A DNA stretch of 64,000 bases, taken from Hippasteria phrygiana (lineage: Eukaryota; Echinodermata; Asteroidea; Valvatida; Goniasteridae). How positions within the stretch are numbered: position 1 is the stretch's first letter; each line of letters starts with the position of its first letter. The DNA is taken from contig JAZGUH010000058.1 in assembly GCA_037893225.1 (NCBI GenBank), forward strand, positions 1 through 64,000. The letters run 5' to 3'. The notes under the pieces are model-generated. The model saw only the letters and a list, made by a program, of their open reading frames with translations. It did no database searches and was not told the DNA's origin. This document shows positions 1-12,800 of this stretch, piece by piece. The translations under genes and the position numbers were made by a program.

Positions 1-956
1 AGCTTACTAGACTGTAAGCTAATACTAATAGTAGTCTCAATCATCCTTGTGAAAATATTTGGCACCAGGTGTGCTGTCATTGTCAAGAAAAGTGGAAATT
101 TATATCGTTTTCCAACGATTTCCAGCTGAATCGTTGGAAAACTCCCTGTAGCCTGTAAGTTCAAGGCACGCATGGCTACCAAGACGAGTGGCGCATCCCC
201 CGAACCGAACATGTTGGCATTCGGGGTGCGTCACGCATCCAGGACAGCCACACGCGCCTTGACTAAAGGCTATCATCTGCCCGATGGATTAAAACAAGCG
301 CCGTTTTTCTCTCATTTTTTTCGCCATCCACAACGCAAAATTTTGAACAGGTCAGTGGAACGACATTTCCTCTGAATACTAACCCCTAAATCCGCCCATT
401 TCCTGAAAATTGCAACAATGACCAATCATGTACACTGCCTTTAATGGTATATATTACTTAGCAGGGGCAGGGTTAGTCATGTATAGTCAGACATTGTTTG
501 ATTACAATAAAACTACAGTAAAAAGTAACTAACAATACAATGTACGTGTTTCCATGGCGGATTCGGATGGTGTTTAAATTTCCTGCCTTCCTTCCTCCAT
601 GCTTCTCACGCCACTGACTGGTCACAATGCAGGCCTTGGACGTATTGTCAAATTCTACAAAATACGAAAAAACTTACCCAAATCTGACAACAGTTGGCCG
701 AGTAGTGTGTCCTGTTCCTATATAGCTTTTGATGTTGTAATTAACTTTGAAGTTGCTGCAAGGAAGCTGACTTACTTCAACCATGGAGAATGGATTTCTC
801 CATGCTTGTCTTATTTCTCCATGCTTCAACTGTCGATTGTCATGAACGTACGTACAGTCATGCATTTATGAGACTCTGAAACGAGGAACCAAGGATGTAA
901 CTTTTGGAAGCGTCTGTTTAAAAGAAGGGTTGGAGATGAACGATTTCCTGACATCC

Positions 957-990
957 CTCCCCCCCCCCCCCCTCCCCCCCCCACCCCCTT
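957..990 (+). repeat. Poly-C tract
   Basis: About 33 bases of C with one T and one A interruption. One of about 25 such tracts in the window. Confidence 0.9.
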
Positions 991-1678
991 CCCGTAGTTT
1001 GCAGGTTACTGGATATTTGGATTAGTTTGAGATAATAAAAAATAATTCTTAATTAATTTTAAGGACTGAATACTTCATACATTATCAATATCTATTGTTG
1101 TATTGTTTATATTTATATATTATTTATTTTAAAATAGTAACACAACTCCCCTATTTCACAGAATGGTACAGTCTTCAATCTTTGGTCACTGTGGGCCTTT
1201 TGATTTCACACAGATCCGGATCGCGATCAGTGATCCGGTCCGGACTCGAGCGCCAAAAGCTGCTCCGGATCACGTTTTTAGGACTATTACACTGTGAATC
1301 CCTTGGATGTGATTTCCTATTCAAAATGGGATATGAGGATTAAAAGGATGTGATTTTAACAATGAGGGGTCCAACTTCACATCCTACACTCTATTTAAAA
1401 ATCACATCTGAAGCCGGTGAACTATTATCCACCCTGACAAAGAAGTACATTGTGACTCTACCAACTGAGCTATCTTGCCCTATATGTGGCGGTCTCCACA
1501 AATTGTCAGTATCTTTGTTGCGGTGGGCCCTAGTCAGAAGTCATGAACCCAGAATGCCGTATTGCCAGGGATCACACCCAATTTTGCGATACAACCTGGG
1601 AAGCAACATTGTGGGATCATTCAATGAGGATACGACTTTTTAACTTATAATTCGTCAAACAATCCAACAAGGGAAACT

Positions 1679-1749
1679 GGCAGGAGCGGGATTCGAACCT
1701 GCGACTCCGGGTTACCGTACCGGCGCTGTACCAACTGAGCTATCTTGCC
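1679..1749 (-). repeat. tRNA-like SINE head (71 nt)
   Basis: Minus strand: GGCAAGA acceptor arm, GCTCAGTTGG D-loop box, GGTTCGAATCC T-loop box and TCCTGCC closing arm. The anticodon loop reads ACGGTAA (GGT, Thr), but base 33 is C instead of T and D-stem and T-stem mismatches exist. Read as the head of a SINE, not a working tRNA gene. Confidence 0.55.
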
Positions 1750-1886
1750 CTATATAAAATTATGTTGGCGGTCTCCCAAATTGTCAGTACTTGTTCGGGT
1801 GGGGCTCTAGTCAGAAGTCATAAACCAAGAATGCCGTATAGCCAGGGCTCACACTAAATTTTACGACACAACATGGGAGATACCCT

Positions 1887-2058
1887 GCACGATATGGGGG
1901 AAAAGGGTACCCCCTTTTATCCCTATACCCTAAGCACACTCCAGATAATTGTTATCTAACACATCCCCCTAGATTTCTGACATAGAATTCCTGAGATTCC
2001 TGGAACACAATGACCAAACACAAAAAGAGGGGGGTCCCCCTTTTCCCCCATATCGCGC
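1887..2058 (+). mobile_element. GATATGGGG MITE, copy 1
   Basis: About 170 bp, from GCACGATATGGGGG to CCCCCATATCGCGC, an inverted repeat. Inside are TACCCTAAGCACACTCCAGA and TTCCTGAGATTCCTGGAACA, shared with the copies at 22241, 36314 and 58148. It splits a SINE. Confidence 0.7.
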
Positions 2059-2197
2059 TTCATATGACCTGAAGCGACATTGTGGGGATCCACTCGATGA
2101 GGATATACGACTTTTTTACTTATAATTCGTCAAACAATCCACAAGGGAAACTGACTAGGTAAATCTGAATACATTTTCAAAGTCGAACAAAGAAACT

Positions 2198-2270
2198 GGC
2201 AGGAAGCGGGATTCGAACCTGCGACCTCCGGGTTACCGTACCGGCGCTCTGCCAACTGAGCTATCTTGCC
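2198..2270 (-). repeat. tRNA-like SINE head, second copy (73 nt)
   Basis: Same head as at 1679-1749 with a restored D-stem (GCTC/GAGC), the same ACGGTAA anticodon loop and one extra T before the 3' acceptor strand. It is flanked by the same SINE body. Confidence 0.55.
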
Positions 2271-3216
2271 CTATGTTGGCGGTCTCCCAAATTGTCAGTA
2301 TCTTTGTTCGGGTGGGCGCTAGTCAGAAGTCATGAACCCAGAACTGCCGTATATAGCTTATTATGAGTATTTTTCTTAATTTACTAATGTTTTCTCCGTT
2401 AGCGAAAATTTCAGTGTGAGTGGGGCGGGGATGGCGACGATATTTTATGGGGTTTTCTTCCTTGTTTGTTGGACGATCGATCGGTTTCGAATTGTTAGCC
2501 ATACAATATTATTACAAGTGCCCAATATTCTTGGTGAGCACTGCTACTTTGTACATATATAGACCCTTATGGCTGGATGATTTATTTTTTTGTCCGTCTA
2601 TATTTTTTCAAAGCTCCGCTTTGGGGCTGCTGACAGCCTTCTATTTGGGTGGAAGTAAGGTGAAGGGAATTCCCCCTCCAGATCCCGCCACAGTACCCTC
2701 CGTGTGTACCTACACGTAGTAGGCCTACCTATTCAAGATCGGCGCTATCATAAAGAGTACACAAAAGCAGCGCTCAATGGGTGAAGTGAGGCAAATCATA
2801 GACGGTAGGGCCTACCTCGCATATAGTCGGCCAAAAATGGGAGAAAAACATGTTTTGGTGGTTGAACTTTTTGTGTTGACACAAAGTGCGGGACAATAGG
2901 TCTGTCTCTGTTGGGCCGCCACGGAGAAGTTATAATTATGAGTAATAACCAGGGTTTGAAGAGCGTAAAACATCACTATACGGCAGCCCATAAAGGACAC
3001 GCAGCAAATCGACAGACATGAAAATGGAAGAAAAAAATATGCGTGGAGGCCTGCAGTATAATGACTCTACATCCCAGGCAGAAACAACAGATCTGTAAAT
3101 ATTGTTAACTATTTTGATTTTATTTGATTTTATTTGATTTATTCGCAATTTCCACATATAAATGATATAGATTATTTAATTATCTAGAACTGTAAATTCA
3201 AAATTAAACATAGAGA

Positions 3217-3495
3217 GTCCCCCCGTACAATGGAGGGGGGGGGGGGGGGAGCGGGGTGGGGGGGGGGGGGGGGGGGGCTGACACACCTTCTCACCATTGG
3301 TGGCGCCATTTAACCTCTTTGTTTTGTTCTTACCCATAGGCAAAATAGGACATGTAGGGTTTCTGGTTAGCAACTTTAGGCGTAGGCCCCTACAAGCAAA
3401 GCCAAAAAAATAAAACATTGCAACGAGCAGGCGGGGGGGGGGGGGGTTTCGACCCCTAAACCCCCCCCCCCCCCCTCCCTGGATCCGCGCCTGCG
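3217..3495 (-). mobile_element. GGATCC-ended MITE with poly-G/C tracts, copy 1
   Basis: About 280 bp. It shares with 35578-35850, in the opposite orientation, the end GCGGATCCAGG, a poly-G run, TTTGGGGTCGAAAC, GGCTTGTAGGGCCTAC-like and GGTAAGAACAAAACAAA blocks. It sits against the broken end of a LINE fragment. Confidence 0.65.
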
Positions 3496-4091
3496 TAGAA
3501 ACAGACTGTTTGTTAAATATGTTTTGAGCTGTGGGCAAATTGCTGGCCAATTTTTCAGCGACTGAGGTAAAATACTGATTAAATGTGTCAGCAACCAGTT
3601 TTTCTTTATAGCAGATCTTTCCATTAATGTTTAATCCAATTTTGGATCTCGTTTGATTTTTTTCCAGAGACCTTTTGTGTTATGTTTGTTTTCTTCGATT
3701 TTGGATCTTATTCCGCAGTACGCATAAGGTTTTATATGATTTATAATTTTTGTTCTTTCTGAATATTTTAAAAGCTCTATCTCTTTCTTTGATGAGTCTC
3801 AAGATATCAGCATTGATCCAAGGATCAGATCGGGCTTTGATTCTGATTTGTTTAAATGGAGCCACTGTATCGAACATTCAGGAACACTTGATTAAACTTA
3901 TCCCAAGCTAAATCAACTTCAGTGCAATTATATAATTCGGACCACTGAGTCAACATCTTCGAGTTACTAATTAAAGTCAGTGTTGTAATTTCTAGTACAT
4001 CTACCTGACGTTTTTTGGTTTTACGTGTACAAATAATTATACAGTGGTCGCTAAGACCTGTATTAAGAACCCCTGACTGTGTGGCATGCAA
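3490..4091 (-). mobile_element. Truncated non-LTR retrotransposon (LINE) fragment
   Basis: On the minus strand the frames read GVLNTGLSDHCIIICTRK (the SDH end of an AP-like endonuclease), then ARSDPWINADILRLIKERDR and AFKIFRKNKNYKSYK, then KLVADTFNQYFTSVAEKLAS. This order is typical of the linker between endonuclease and reverse transcriptase in CR1/L2/Rex-type LINEs. Frameshifts near 3870 and 3660 break it, and the reverse transcriptase itself is absent. It is cut at about 3495 by a G/C-rich element. Confidence 0.7.
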
Positions 4092-5657
4092 TAAAATAGG
4101 ATGACAAAATAACCTAGCATAGCAGCAGGGGAACAGAATTAACGGGCCAGGGGGACAGTTTTACCAAGGTAATTCTGCCGCCCCCTCCGGGACAGTTTTA
4201 GGGAGAGGTTTCCAGCACAAGCCGTACGTAATCTACGGCGTGTGGTTATTTAGAATAAAACCTAAAAATACAATACTAATAAGTTACCCGGTAGTATTTA
4301 TTGCTGCGTTTGACTTGTATACATGTACAAGTCAAACGCAATGGGCGCGAACGTTTGCAACGTACTTCGTATCGCTATCGTCAAAGAATAAGCGAACGAA
4401 CTGGTGCCGCAGTCTAGTAAAACGCAAATAAATGCGTAATAATTTATTCAATTGTTCTTAATTTAAAGCACCAAACCACTGTGGTCACAAACCATGCAAA
4501 CAATTAATTAGTTTGAGTGGAACTAGTTTTTATACTCAATTGCTCCTCTTAAATCTTTATCATCAAACTATTACTGGAGCCTCCAAAAACGTCAAATGTA
4601 CAGTCAATACACGTTATCTCGCGCTTATATGGGTGCACCACAGTAAATTACCATAAATTGTAAACCGACAACTTTTTTTGAATAATAAATGTTGGTGGTC
4701 ATGGAATTGATAGATTGTGTAATTATGATCAGCTGTCATAACCTTGGGATTCTGTGCTTCAATTTTTGTGAAGACTTGATAATTTGTGGTTTTAAAATGG
4801 GTCCTTTTTGGCTTGGCATATGGAGAGATGCTTTATGAAAAATGACAGCTAGCCGGTTTGGGGAAACCCCATTTTCGGGGGTGGTACTTTCTGTGGATAA
4901 TTAGCAAACATTCTCAACGGCTGACCTGCCAAAAATTGAAAAGAATTTAACAGATTAAGATTCAAACTATAATTTTCAGTAGTGTCACAAAAACTGAGAG
5001 ACTCCTGGATACGGATTTTTCACTGTGAAGTTAATGGATTTTACATTAAGGTCAATGTGGTGCGGTGCACCCATATATGGGTGCAGACCAGTAAATGGGC
5101 CGAAAATTGCCTACGCCGGCCAAATCACGATTTGCGAACCTCTCAAATCCTCTGCTTTTAGAGCATTTTGTGGGCCATGAACTTAAAGGTTTGTAAAAGA
5201 GAAGGCTGGAAGCCGTGCACATTAAGGCCAGCTTGTATTACTGTGAAATTCAGATGAAATTGGGCCCTATAAGTGCTCTATTTTGAAATGGAGCGCATGC
5301 ATCATCTTTCAAGCTGGCGATGGGCTGCGGGACTACTTTTAGGGGCATCATCTTTGGATAGAAATTTCTCCCAAAAGTCATCAGTTAATCCCCATAAAAT
5401 TGAACAGAAACAGAAAAATTATGAAATAAGCTTTCATTTGATGTGTGTCTCAAACACCTTGGAGAGTTCTAAGTATTTTCTTGAATTTTGGAACTTTGCG
5501 TATTTACCATTGGAGTCTGCTGGTGTGCAACCATTATGTCATAATACCATGAATTTGCAATAGCGCCCTCTTTTGTTTGAAAAATATATTTTTTAGACCG
5601 TGAAAGTGTGATAGCGCCCTCTTAAGTAAACATTGGGTCCCTGTTGCATTGAGATCG

Positions 5658-5764
5658 TAGACTGGTTCCCGGTACGCATATGTAGGGACCGGGAACCAGT
5701 CTATTGAGATCGGTGCCCCCATGCGATAGTCTGAAGGACAATGGAGGGACCGGGAACCAGTCTA
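5658..5764 (+). repeat. Three copies of a 16-mer forming a hairpin
   Basis: TAGACTGGTTCCCGGT (5658-5673) pairs perfectly with ACCGGGAACCAGTCTA (5688-5703), and the second form recurs at 5749-5764. A poly-C tract follows at once. Confidence 0.85.
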
Positions 5765-6722
5765 CCCCCCCGCCCCCCCCCCACCCCCAGCCGCGCCTGT
5801 TGCTCACTGGTGTTGCTTTTTAAACATTTTATGTGGTTAACACCTACAAGTAAGATATGTATTGTTTTAGCTCACTTTGGAAAAAACGTTTACAGTGAGC
5901 ATAGACACGTCTTTCAATAAAAACTGGGGAATAACGGGAAAATCCATTTTTTTAAAATTTATTTATCATTTTATTTTACCAGGACATCCCCATCACTTAT
6001 CTAAGAACTGTTCCCCCTGGGGGCCCTGGATAAAAGCACCAAAAAAAAAGGGCACTGAACAATACATGCATATTAAAAACTGGTTATTGGGTAAAAGAAG
6101 AAATATACATGTATAAACTGCAGTACGTAGTACAGATAACAATGATGATTAGAAAAACAATATTGTAATTACAGATTGATAAAGAGGACCCGAGAAAACA
6201 TGTTATTTTAAAATAAACCCCCTTAGAACAATAGAAAAATCCTATAAAAAGACAGTAAGACAAAGTACAGCCAAACAATTACATACTCTAAAGAAAATGA
6301 AAGCAGGCCCGCGGCTCTTCTATTTTTAGTAATTTGGGATAACTAAGTGCAAGTGAACTCAAACTGAATTTTAGTGACGAGCTTATCCGGTATCCCGAAT
6401 TGAAATTACGCGAGCGCCCCCTTATGAACCATGACGCGCTGTCACGAGGAAAGGGTTAAAGGTCATTGACCAAAAAATGGGAAGGTTGTTTTCTATCCGC
6501 ATTCTGTGTACAGTCATCGTGTTTCTTCACACAGTACATATTCATCTGCATGCCAAAATCAAATGTAACTACCTGTGGCAACGTTTGAATGATTATACTT
6601 CGAAATATCCGGACAGCAGCAACATTTTACCTGTTTTCTCAGCAAACTGATGGGCATCGCCCGCTTGTAGACTCAAGCTGAATTTATGCTCCTGAACAAA
6701 TAAATAACGAAAGATCACAGAA

Positions 6723-6845
6723 ATGCTAGCGGCATTTAACAGGTTGTTGGACTGGCTGAAAAGCCTGTTCTGGAAAGAAGAAATGGAATTGACGTTAGTT
6801 GGGCTCCAGTACTCGGGAAAGACAACATTCGTCAATGTAATATCG
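6723..6845 (+). CDS. ARL8: ARL8 coding exon 1
   Basis: Codes for residues 1-41: the membrane-binding amphipathic helix, the first beta strand (MELTLVGL) and the whole P-loop. It ends at ...NVIS before the donor GTGAGT, phase 0. Confidence 0.96.
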
Positions 6846-9800
6846 GTGAGTGTTTGTTGTTGAACAATTAGGGGGAAATGTGAACAAGCATAGAAGTTTG
6901 CTTGGAGGGAAATTTGTTTTTCAGGTCATGTTCAAGTTTACTGCAAGCAGTGGATACTTCCTATCAAAAACATGTGCACGAAGCAAGCCATGTACAACCT
7001 TAGGACTTACAATACACACACACATGTGCATTTCCCAATCCTAAACTGGCATAATCATGATCCTTGTTATGTCTAGAAACAATGGTGCCGTTTTTGATAG
7101 TTTACGGTGCTTAATTGTTGAGAAAATGAAACAAATAAAAATAATAAATTTTCAAGAAACTGCAGCTTGTCAATCTTCATTGTACGCTCACACGTATGCA
7201 GCCAGTACCCCTAGAACTATCGGGAACCCCATAGTTCTAGGGGTATGCAGCCAGAGGGTGGATAACATTTTCAGGGTGTGTTCGCAAATATCATTTTTTA
7301 TATTGGGCCTATCAAATTTTTACATTGAAATAATATTAATGCTGCTACAAATGGTTGCCAATTGGAATGCCTAAAATTATGCTATGATGAAAGTACGAAC
7401 GGCCAAGTTTTTCGAGTAAAATTAACTAGATACAACAAACATATTTTCAACCAACGGTATGAGTGATTACAAATTATAAGAAAAAACTTTTAATAACAAA
7501 CAACGATAAAACCATAACAAATTTGGAATCCACAAATTTAACTTCTTGCCTCTACACGGACCATCATCAACCGAGATGTTTAACCCCTTGGGCACGGTAT
7601 TTTACGGGAGACGTCTAGATGTTGCAGCGGTTCTGGCAGCCAAATCGAACTGCTACAATGTGTTTGTGCAGTCAAGCATGACATACACAATAATCCAACA
7701 ATGGATTGAAACTGCACAAACGGCGGCCAATGGCATCATCCGGCCTTGTGACACTATTTTTGTTTGCGTCCACAGACGTCATCCGTACACAACAAAGGGT
7801 TAAGAATACCGGCTTATCACCGCATCGGTGCGGCGATAGATACCGGTGCGGCGATAGATACCGGTGCGGCGATAGATACCGGTGCGGCGATAGATACCGG
7901 TGCGGCGATAGATACCGGTGCGGCGATAGATACCGGTGCGGCGATAGATACCGGTGCAGCTGCTAGGCATGTCTCCTGGTCTGATGTATTATTTTTTATA
8001 TGTATAAGCCTCCAGCAACAAGGTTGGTATGGATGAGTTCACTGCACAGTGCAACATTGCATTTACCAGGGTTCTTATTTCAGCTGTGTTGCATTCTGTT
8101 GCATTTGGCAGGGTGCTCAGAGAATACATGTACCTTGTGGGGGTTAGGGCTAGTGAACCGAAATGCAGAATTGAAAATGATTCTACTGTCGCACAACAAT
8201 GCCAGAAGCTCCGAACCGTCCTTGAATACGAGCTCCGTAAATCAACCCTTTTTGACATTAAGTTTTGAAATTTATAATGCCAGTTTTGTGTACTTGCCAC
8301 TTCATGTTAGTACAGCAAACCTGGCATTATTTTTCGGTGTAAAATAACTAAGACTGTTAATTGTTCAGAGGTGAAGTTTATTAACCCTAACGTACATGTA
8401 CATGTACATAAATCCATCAAAATCCTCTTCCTGTTTTGGAGGATTCCGGTGGATTCAGGATACCTCCATATTGAAACCTGGGGGATTTTGATGGATTGAG
8501 GATTGTAAGCCTAGCGTTACTGCAGGATTTTGATGGATTCACATTGAAAATCGTATCGGCCCCTTAAAAAAACCCTGGAATATCGGGGAATTTGATATAT
8601 CGCGATATATGTTCCTTTTGGCTGCATTAAGTGTGGATTTGTCCAGTTTACCTTGCTCGAAATTCCAGTTATTCCCAATTATTGGATGGTAGAATAGTAT
8701 ATAGGCCTAATGTATCATGATGTACCATGGAGGAATAAAAAAATACATACATGCACTAAATGTGTAGTTTCTTTGACTGTTTTCTAAACCCCGACATGAC
8801 ATCTCCGCTCCGCGCGATTTACCCTCCGCACCGTGCGTTGTCAAGTGTAAACAACCACACTGAATGCTACTATCTTATTCCCAGTGTACAATTTACACGC
8901 TTGCAAACTCGTCTTGAGATCGAGCAATTGTTTGCAATAAGGTCAACCCCTGTAGCGTATCTGCGCGTGCGCGTTGCTTTGTTGCTAGCCTTGGTCAAGT
9001 GCAAGCAACTGCACTGAATGCCACCGTCTTTCCCCAGTGTACAAAGCACACGTAGGTGTAGCTACGTGTAGAGAACTGCATCTTGAGAAAAGATTAAAAC
9101 GCGTGCCGCGCATCCATTGTACATTGTGCAATGTCATGTCGTCTTCACAAAATATATGACACGATCGTTTTTTGACAGCTCGCATTTGTGATCGTCCATG
9201 GTATTATCATCTGTTACTAATCAACAATGCTGAAATAGAAACAAACGCTAGTCTTTCTGGAGTGCCAAAAAGAAGTCAACTCAAGGTAAATGTCGTAAAA
9301 CTCCAAATACTCAACGAGCGGAAGGAACCCTTGTCAACCCGGCCCCCCGTTCCTGCCATGCCGTGTGCCGGCCCGCATGATTTTTTTTCCTAGGAAAGTA
9401 AGGGGCAATTATCATAAATGGGCATTGTACATGTACTTGGCTGTGTGAGCTGGGAGACAGGTTCCCAGACTTGTTTTCCCTTGAAATACAATCCTCTACA
9501 CCACAATTAGTACAAGAAAAGAAATATAAATCGGGCAGAGGATTCGAACCCAGGCCTCTGTAGTCCAAAGCCTTATGCTCTACCAATATAGCCATAACAG
9601 TAGCTCGACCAAATATTTTTACTTCAACCTTATATAGTTGTCTGAATGATGCGTTCGATGCTTATTATATAAATTAACTTCATCATGAATATGCATGATG
9701 GTAATAACGGTCTAGATACGCCCATTTATGATAATTTCCCCTAACCTTCCTAGGAAAAAAAATTATGCTGCCGGCCCCGATGTATTTTTTTATTCCTCCG

Positions 9801-12800
9801 TTCTTCTGGTAAGGAAAAAGTGACGTCATCATGATAATATCGAATATCGCGGTATTTTTTTGCAGATATTTCAGTATCAAAATAAATGGATATCGAACAG
9901 CCTTAGTAACATTCAAAACCTTTCCTTTTTCATTGTCTGGGAAGTTACTGTGCGATAATGTAAAGTTGTACGGGTACTCGATTCCATAAACTGTCGGGAA
10001 CCCGGTTCCGATGCACACCCCTAAACAATTCTGTCAAGTTCTGTAGACACTGACATAAATTTGTAAAAAAGAGACATTGTGTAATTTGTGTGTGATTTCT
10101 TGTACATTGTACATTGTACATGTACATGTACATGTAGTATATGTTTATATGACAGCAGTGTTTAACCAGTGAGTTGTTCAAACAAAGAACATGCTTTTAA
10201 TCAGATGTTTAAAAAAGATTTGAAAATGTGGATAAGTTTGTAATCTCTATCAGCACTACCATGTATGGGTAAACCAGTGCTTACACATACTTTTGTACAT
10301 GTGTGTGTATTCTAACAAATTTTCTTGTGCGTTTTCTTTTCACTGCAGTCTGGTCAATTCAACGAAGACATGATTCCAACAGTAGGTTTCAACATGAGGA
10401 AGCTTACTAAGGGAAATGTCACAATCAAGGTATACTTGCAGGCCTTGTGCTCATTTTTCCCCAGGCTAACCCACTGGGCTACAATGTACATAACTGCAGA
10501 TTTTACTAGCCTGTTTGGAGTTTTACTAGCCTGTTTGGAGTTTTACTAGCCTGTTGGAGTTTTACTACATGTAACCCATACATGTATGTTTTTGTGACTT
10601 AAATTTTTTTTTTTTTCCCCTTTAATTTTGCACACCAGTCATGAAGTTGATATTTCAGGAAAAAATAAAGGGCTAATGGTAAATGACTATTGGTAAATGA
10701 CTATGTACTGTCTAGATGAGTTGCTATCATGCTGGGAAAATGCAAATAAAACCACACAATGACTATTTTTTTACGAACCTGTATTTACATGTATTAGTAC
10801 CAAATCCAATATTTTTATCTAAATTTTACAACAGGTACATGTACATGTATGTGTGGATTATTGAATTTTTCACTATCCCGCCGGGAAACCAAGGAAGCAA
10901 GTTTGGGTAGCCCAGAGCAATTTTCACTAGAATCTGTACGCCAGGCTAGTACTATTTTGAGGCCTGACTTGATATCTACAAACCAGACTACATACATGTA
11001 CCCGGTACATGTACATACGTACAAATACATGTATGTACAGTGTATGTTATCAGATAAATGTACACTTTCTGTATCCATTCAACAAAAGATTTTCTTATTC
11101 AGAAGTTACAACTGTTGTAGTTTGTAGGATTTTGTTGGATTCGGGATGGTAAGGGTAAGCCCCCACACCATGCAGTCACCAATGTACATAATTCCTGTCT
11201 GAAGTGATACATGCACATGTGCTCTATCTTCAGTCCCAAACCCTTCAAAAGCAAAAGCAGGTGTTAAAGTTTGATGGATTTTGAAGGGTATGAGGTACAG
11301 ATGCACTAAGATGCCAAGACCATGAAATGACCATGAAATCGTGTAATTCTAGGCCTAGAATGTTGCACCCTTATCAGGTTGTAATGTGTGTCCTCGTGAT
11401 GACTCCTGTAAATTCAACTCCTTGTGATCTTGTCTTTCTTCCGTGCAGCTGTGGGACATTGGTGGCCAGCCCAGATTTAGGAGCATGTGGGAAAGATACT
11501 GCAGAGGAGTCAACTGTATTGTGTAAGTAGATTGTTTGAAAACTCTTTAAACTACAGTGTCGATTCAGGCTGCCTGTCTGATTTGGAATTGAGATTTATC
11601 TTGAATGAAAACTCCCCTTTCTCCTGAAAACATGGGAGAAGACATAATATGATCTATTGTGAAGTTTGAGTGAAGTAAATCAAACTTAAAACGTGAAACT
11701 TAAAATATTTAAACGTTGCATGTTGTATGTGTTAACCCTAACCCCCTAGTATAATTTACTAGGAACCATACCCATCCTTGCAAATTCAAACACCATATGG
11801 TAAACTGTACACACAAATTGTTGGACTCTGATTCTGATGGTATGCCAAATTCAGTGTAAAGGACTATCAGTTTGGAAGTCCAGTACCCATCCCAACCAAA
11901 CATGCTGTTAGGTTTTGATGGGTTGAGTACTGTTAGGGTTAATGCAAAAGTCTGGGACTGGGAGAGCCCTTGATAAACTCTGATGTCGGAATTAAATCGT
12001 AACCCTAACCCCCTAATGGTTCACCAGGACTACCCTGCTAAATCCAACAGAGTCCAACGGTGACTCAAATGAGTTTCCTGCTCAATCCAACGCAGTCCAA
12101 CATGCTAAGTTGCTGGGTAACTAAAAAAAAAAAAAACACTGCTTACGTTACCAAAGTATAATTAACGAAGGTTAACCCTAACGTCTTAGGCATTCACTTA
12201 GGGTACAGTACACTCTACTACAAAATACTAATCAATTCTCACAGGCCGGTGTAGTAAAAGTACTGCATACTACAGTTTACTTAAGTAGTATTTTGTCGTA
12301 TTCAGTGACGTTAGGTTTAATGTAAACTTTTCTTCCCTTGCAGATACATGGTTGATGCAGCAGACCATGACAAGCTGGAAGCTTCCACAAATGAGCTACA
12401 CAATCTCCTGGACAAACCACAGTTACAGGGAATTCCAGTAAGTCAATATGTGACTGGCTCTGCAAAAAGGAGTATTATGTCACAAAATTTGAAAAAGGAG
12501 TTATATACATACATGTAGTTGAATTGTTCACATCCTAAGCTTTAATTTGGTGTAAGTTTGACCCCTGTGGCATTTTGTGTTCTCAAGATATCTTGACATT
12601 TGTGTACGCCTATTTTCCAATTTAACGGAAGTGCGTTTGGAGATACAGGCCTTCAAACACAAAAATTGCAAAGAAATAAGATAGAAGTAATTTTTATCAA
12701 TTTATTTTGTCATCTTTATTCATCAATATTAATGTTTCTGAAAATAAATCATGAAAATATAGATATAACAGAAGCCAAGAAATAAAAAAAACTAAAAATC

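Larger units (their letters stand above)
1345..2355 (-). repeat. Cluster of three tRNA-derived SINE copies
   Basis: Three diverged copies (about 1440-1625, 1650-1880, 2060-2355) share the word ATAGGGCAAGATAGCTCAG on the minus strand, a box-A/box-B tRNA-like head, and a body word AAGTCGTATCCTCATTGA-like. The second copy is split by a MITE at 1887-2058. No other gene is seen here. Confidence 0.7.
1..6722. other. Region upstream of ARL8 without a recognised gene
   Basis: Apart from the listed SINE cluster, LINE fragment, MITEs and poly-C tracts I see no coding potential. The open frames here are short, lack neighbours with matching splice sites and overlap repeats. 4240-5240 is AT-rich, with the word TATGGGTGCA near 4627 and twice near 5070-5095, and nothing else. 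5950-6290 is AT-rich with a LINE-tail-like stretch (TTTTACCAGGACATCCCC). The ARL8 promoter and 5' UTR should lie in 6300-6722, but I see no diagnostic element. Confidence 0.5.

Noticed and set aside
2198..2270. A functional tRNA-Thr(GGT) gene
   Set aside because: Base 33 is not T, stems carry mismatches or an extra base, and the unit repeats with the same flanks as a SINE.
6420..6480. Lysosomal CLEAR site or nuclear-receptor inverted repeat in the ARL8 promoter
   Set aside because: GTCACGAG matches only part of GTCACGTGAC, and AGGTCATTGACC is a short palindrome expected by chance; no further support.
7764..8347. Open frames of 90-115 codons around the 18-bp array
   Set aside because: The unit is divisible by three so frames stay open; sequence after it shows no conserved protein feature.
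11732..11942. Interstitial telomere repeat
   Set aside because: TTAGGG appears only once or twice at inverted ends and never as a tandem run.
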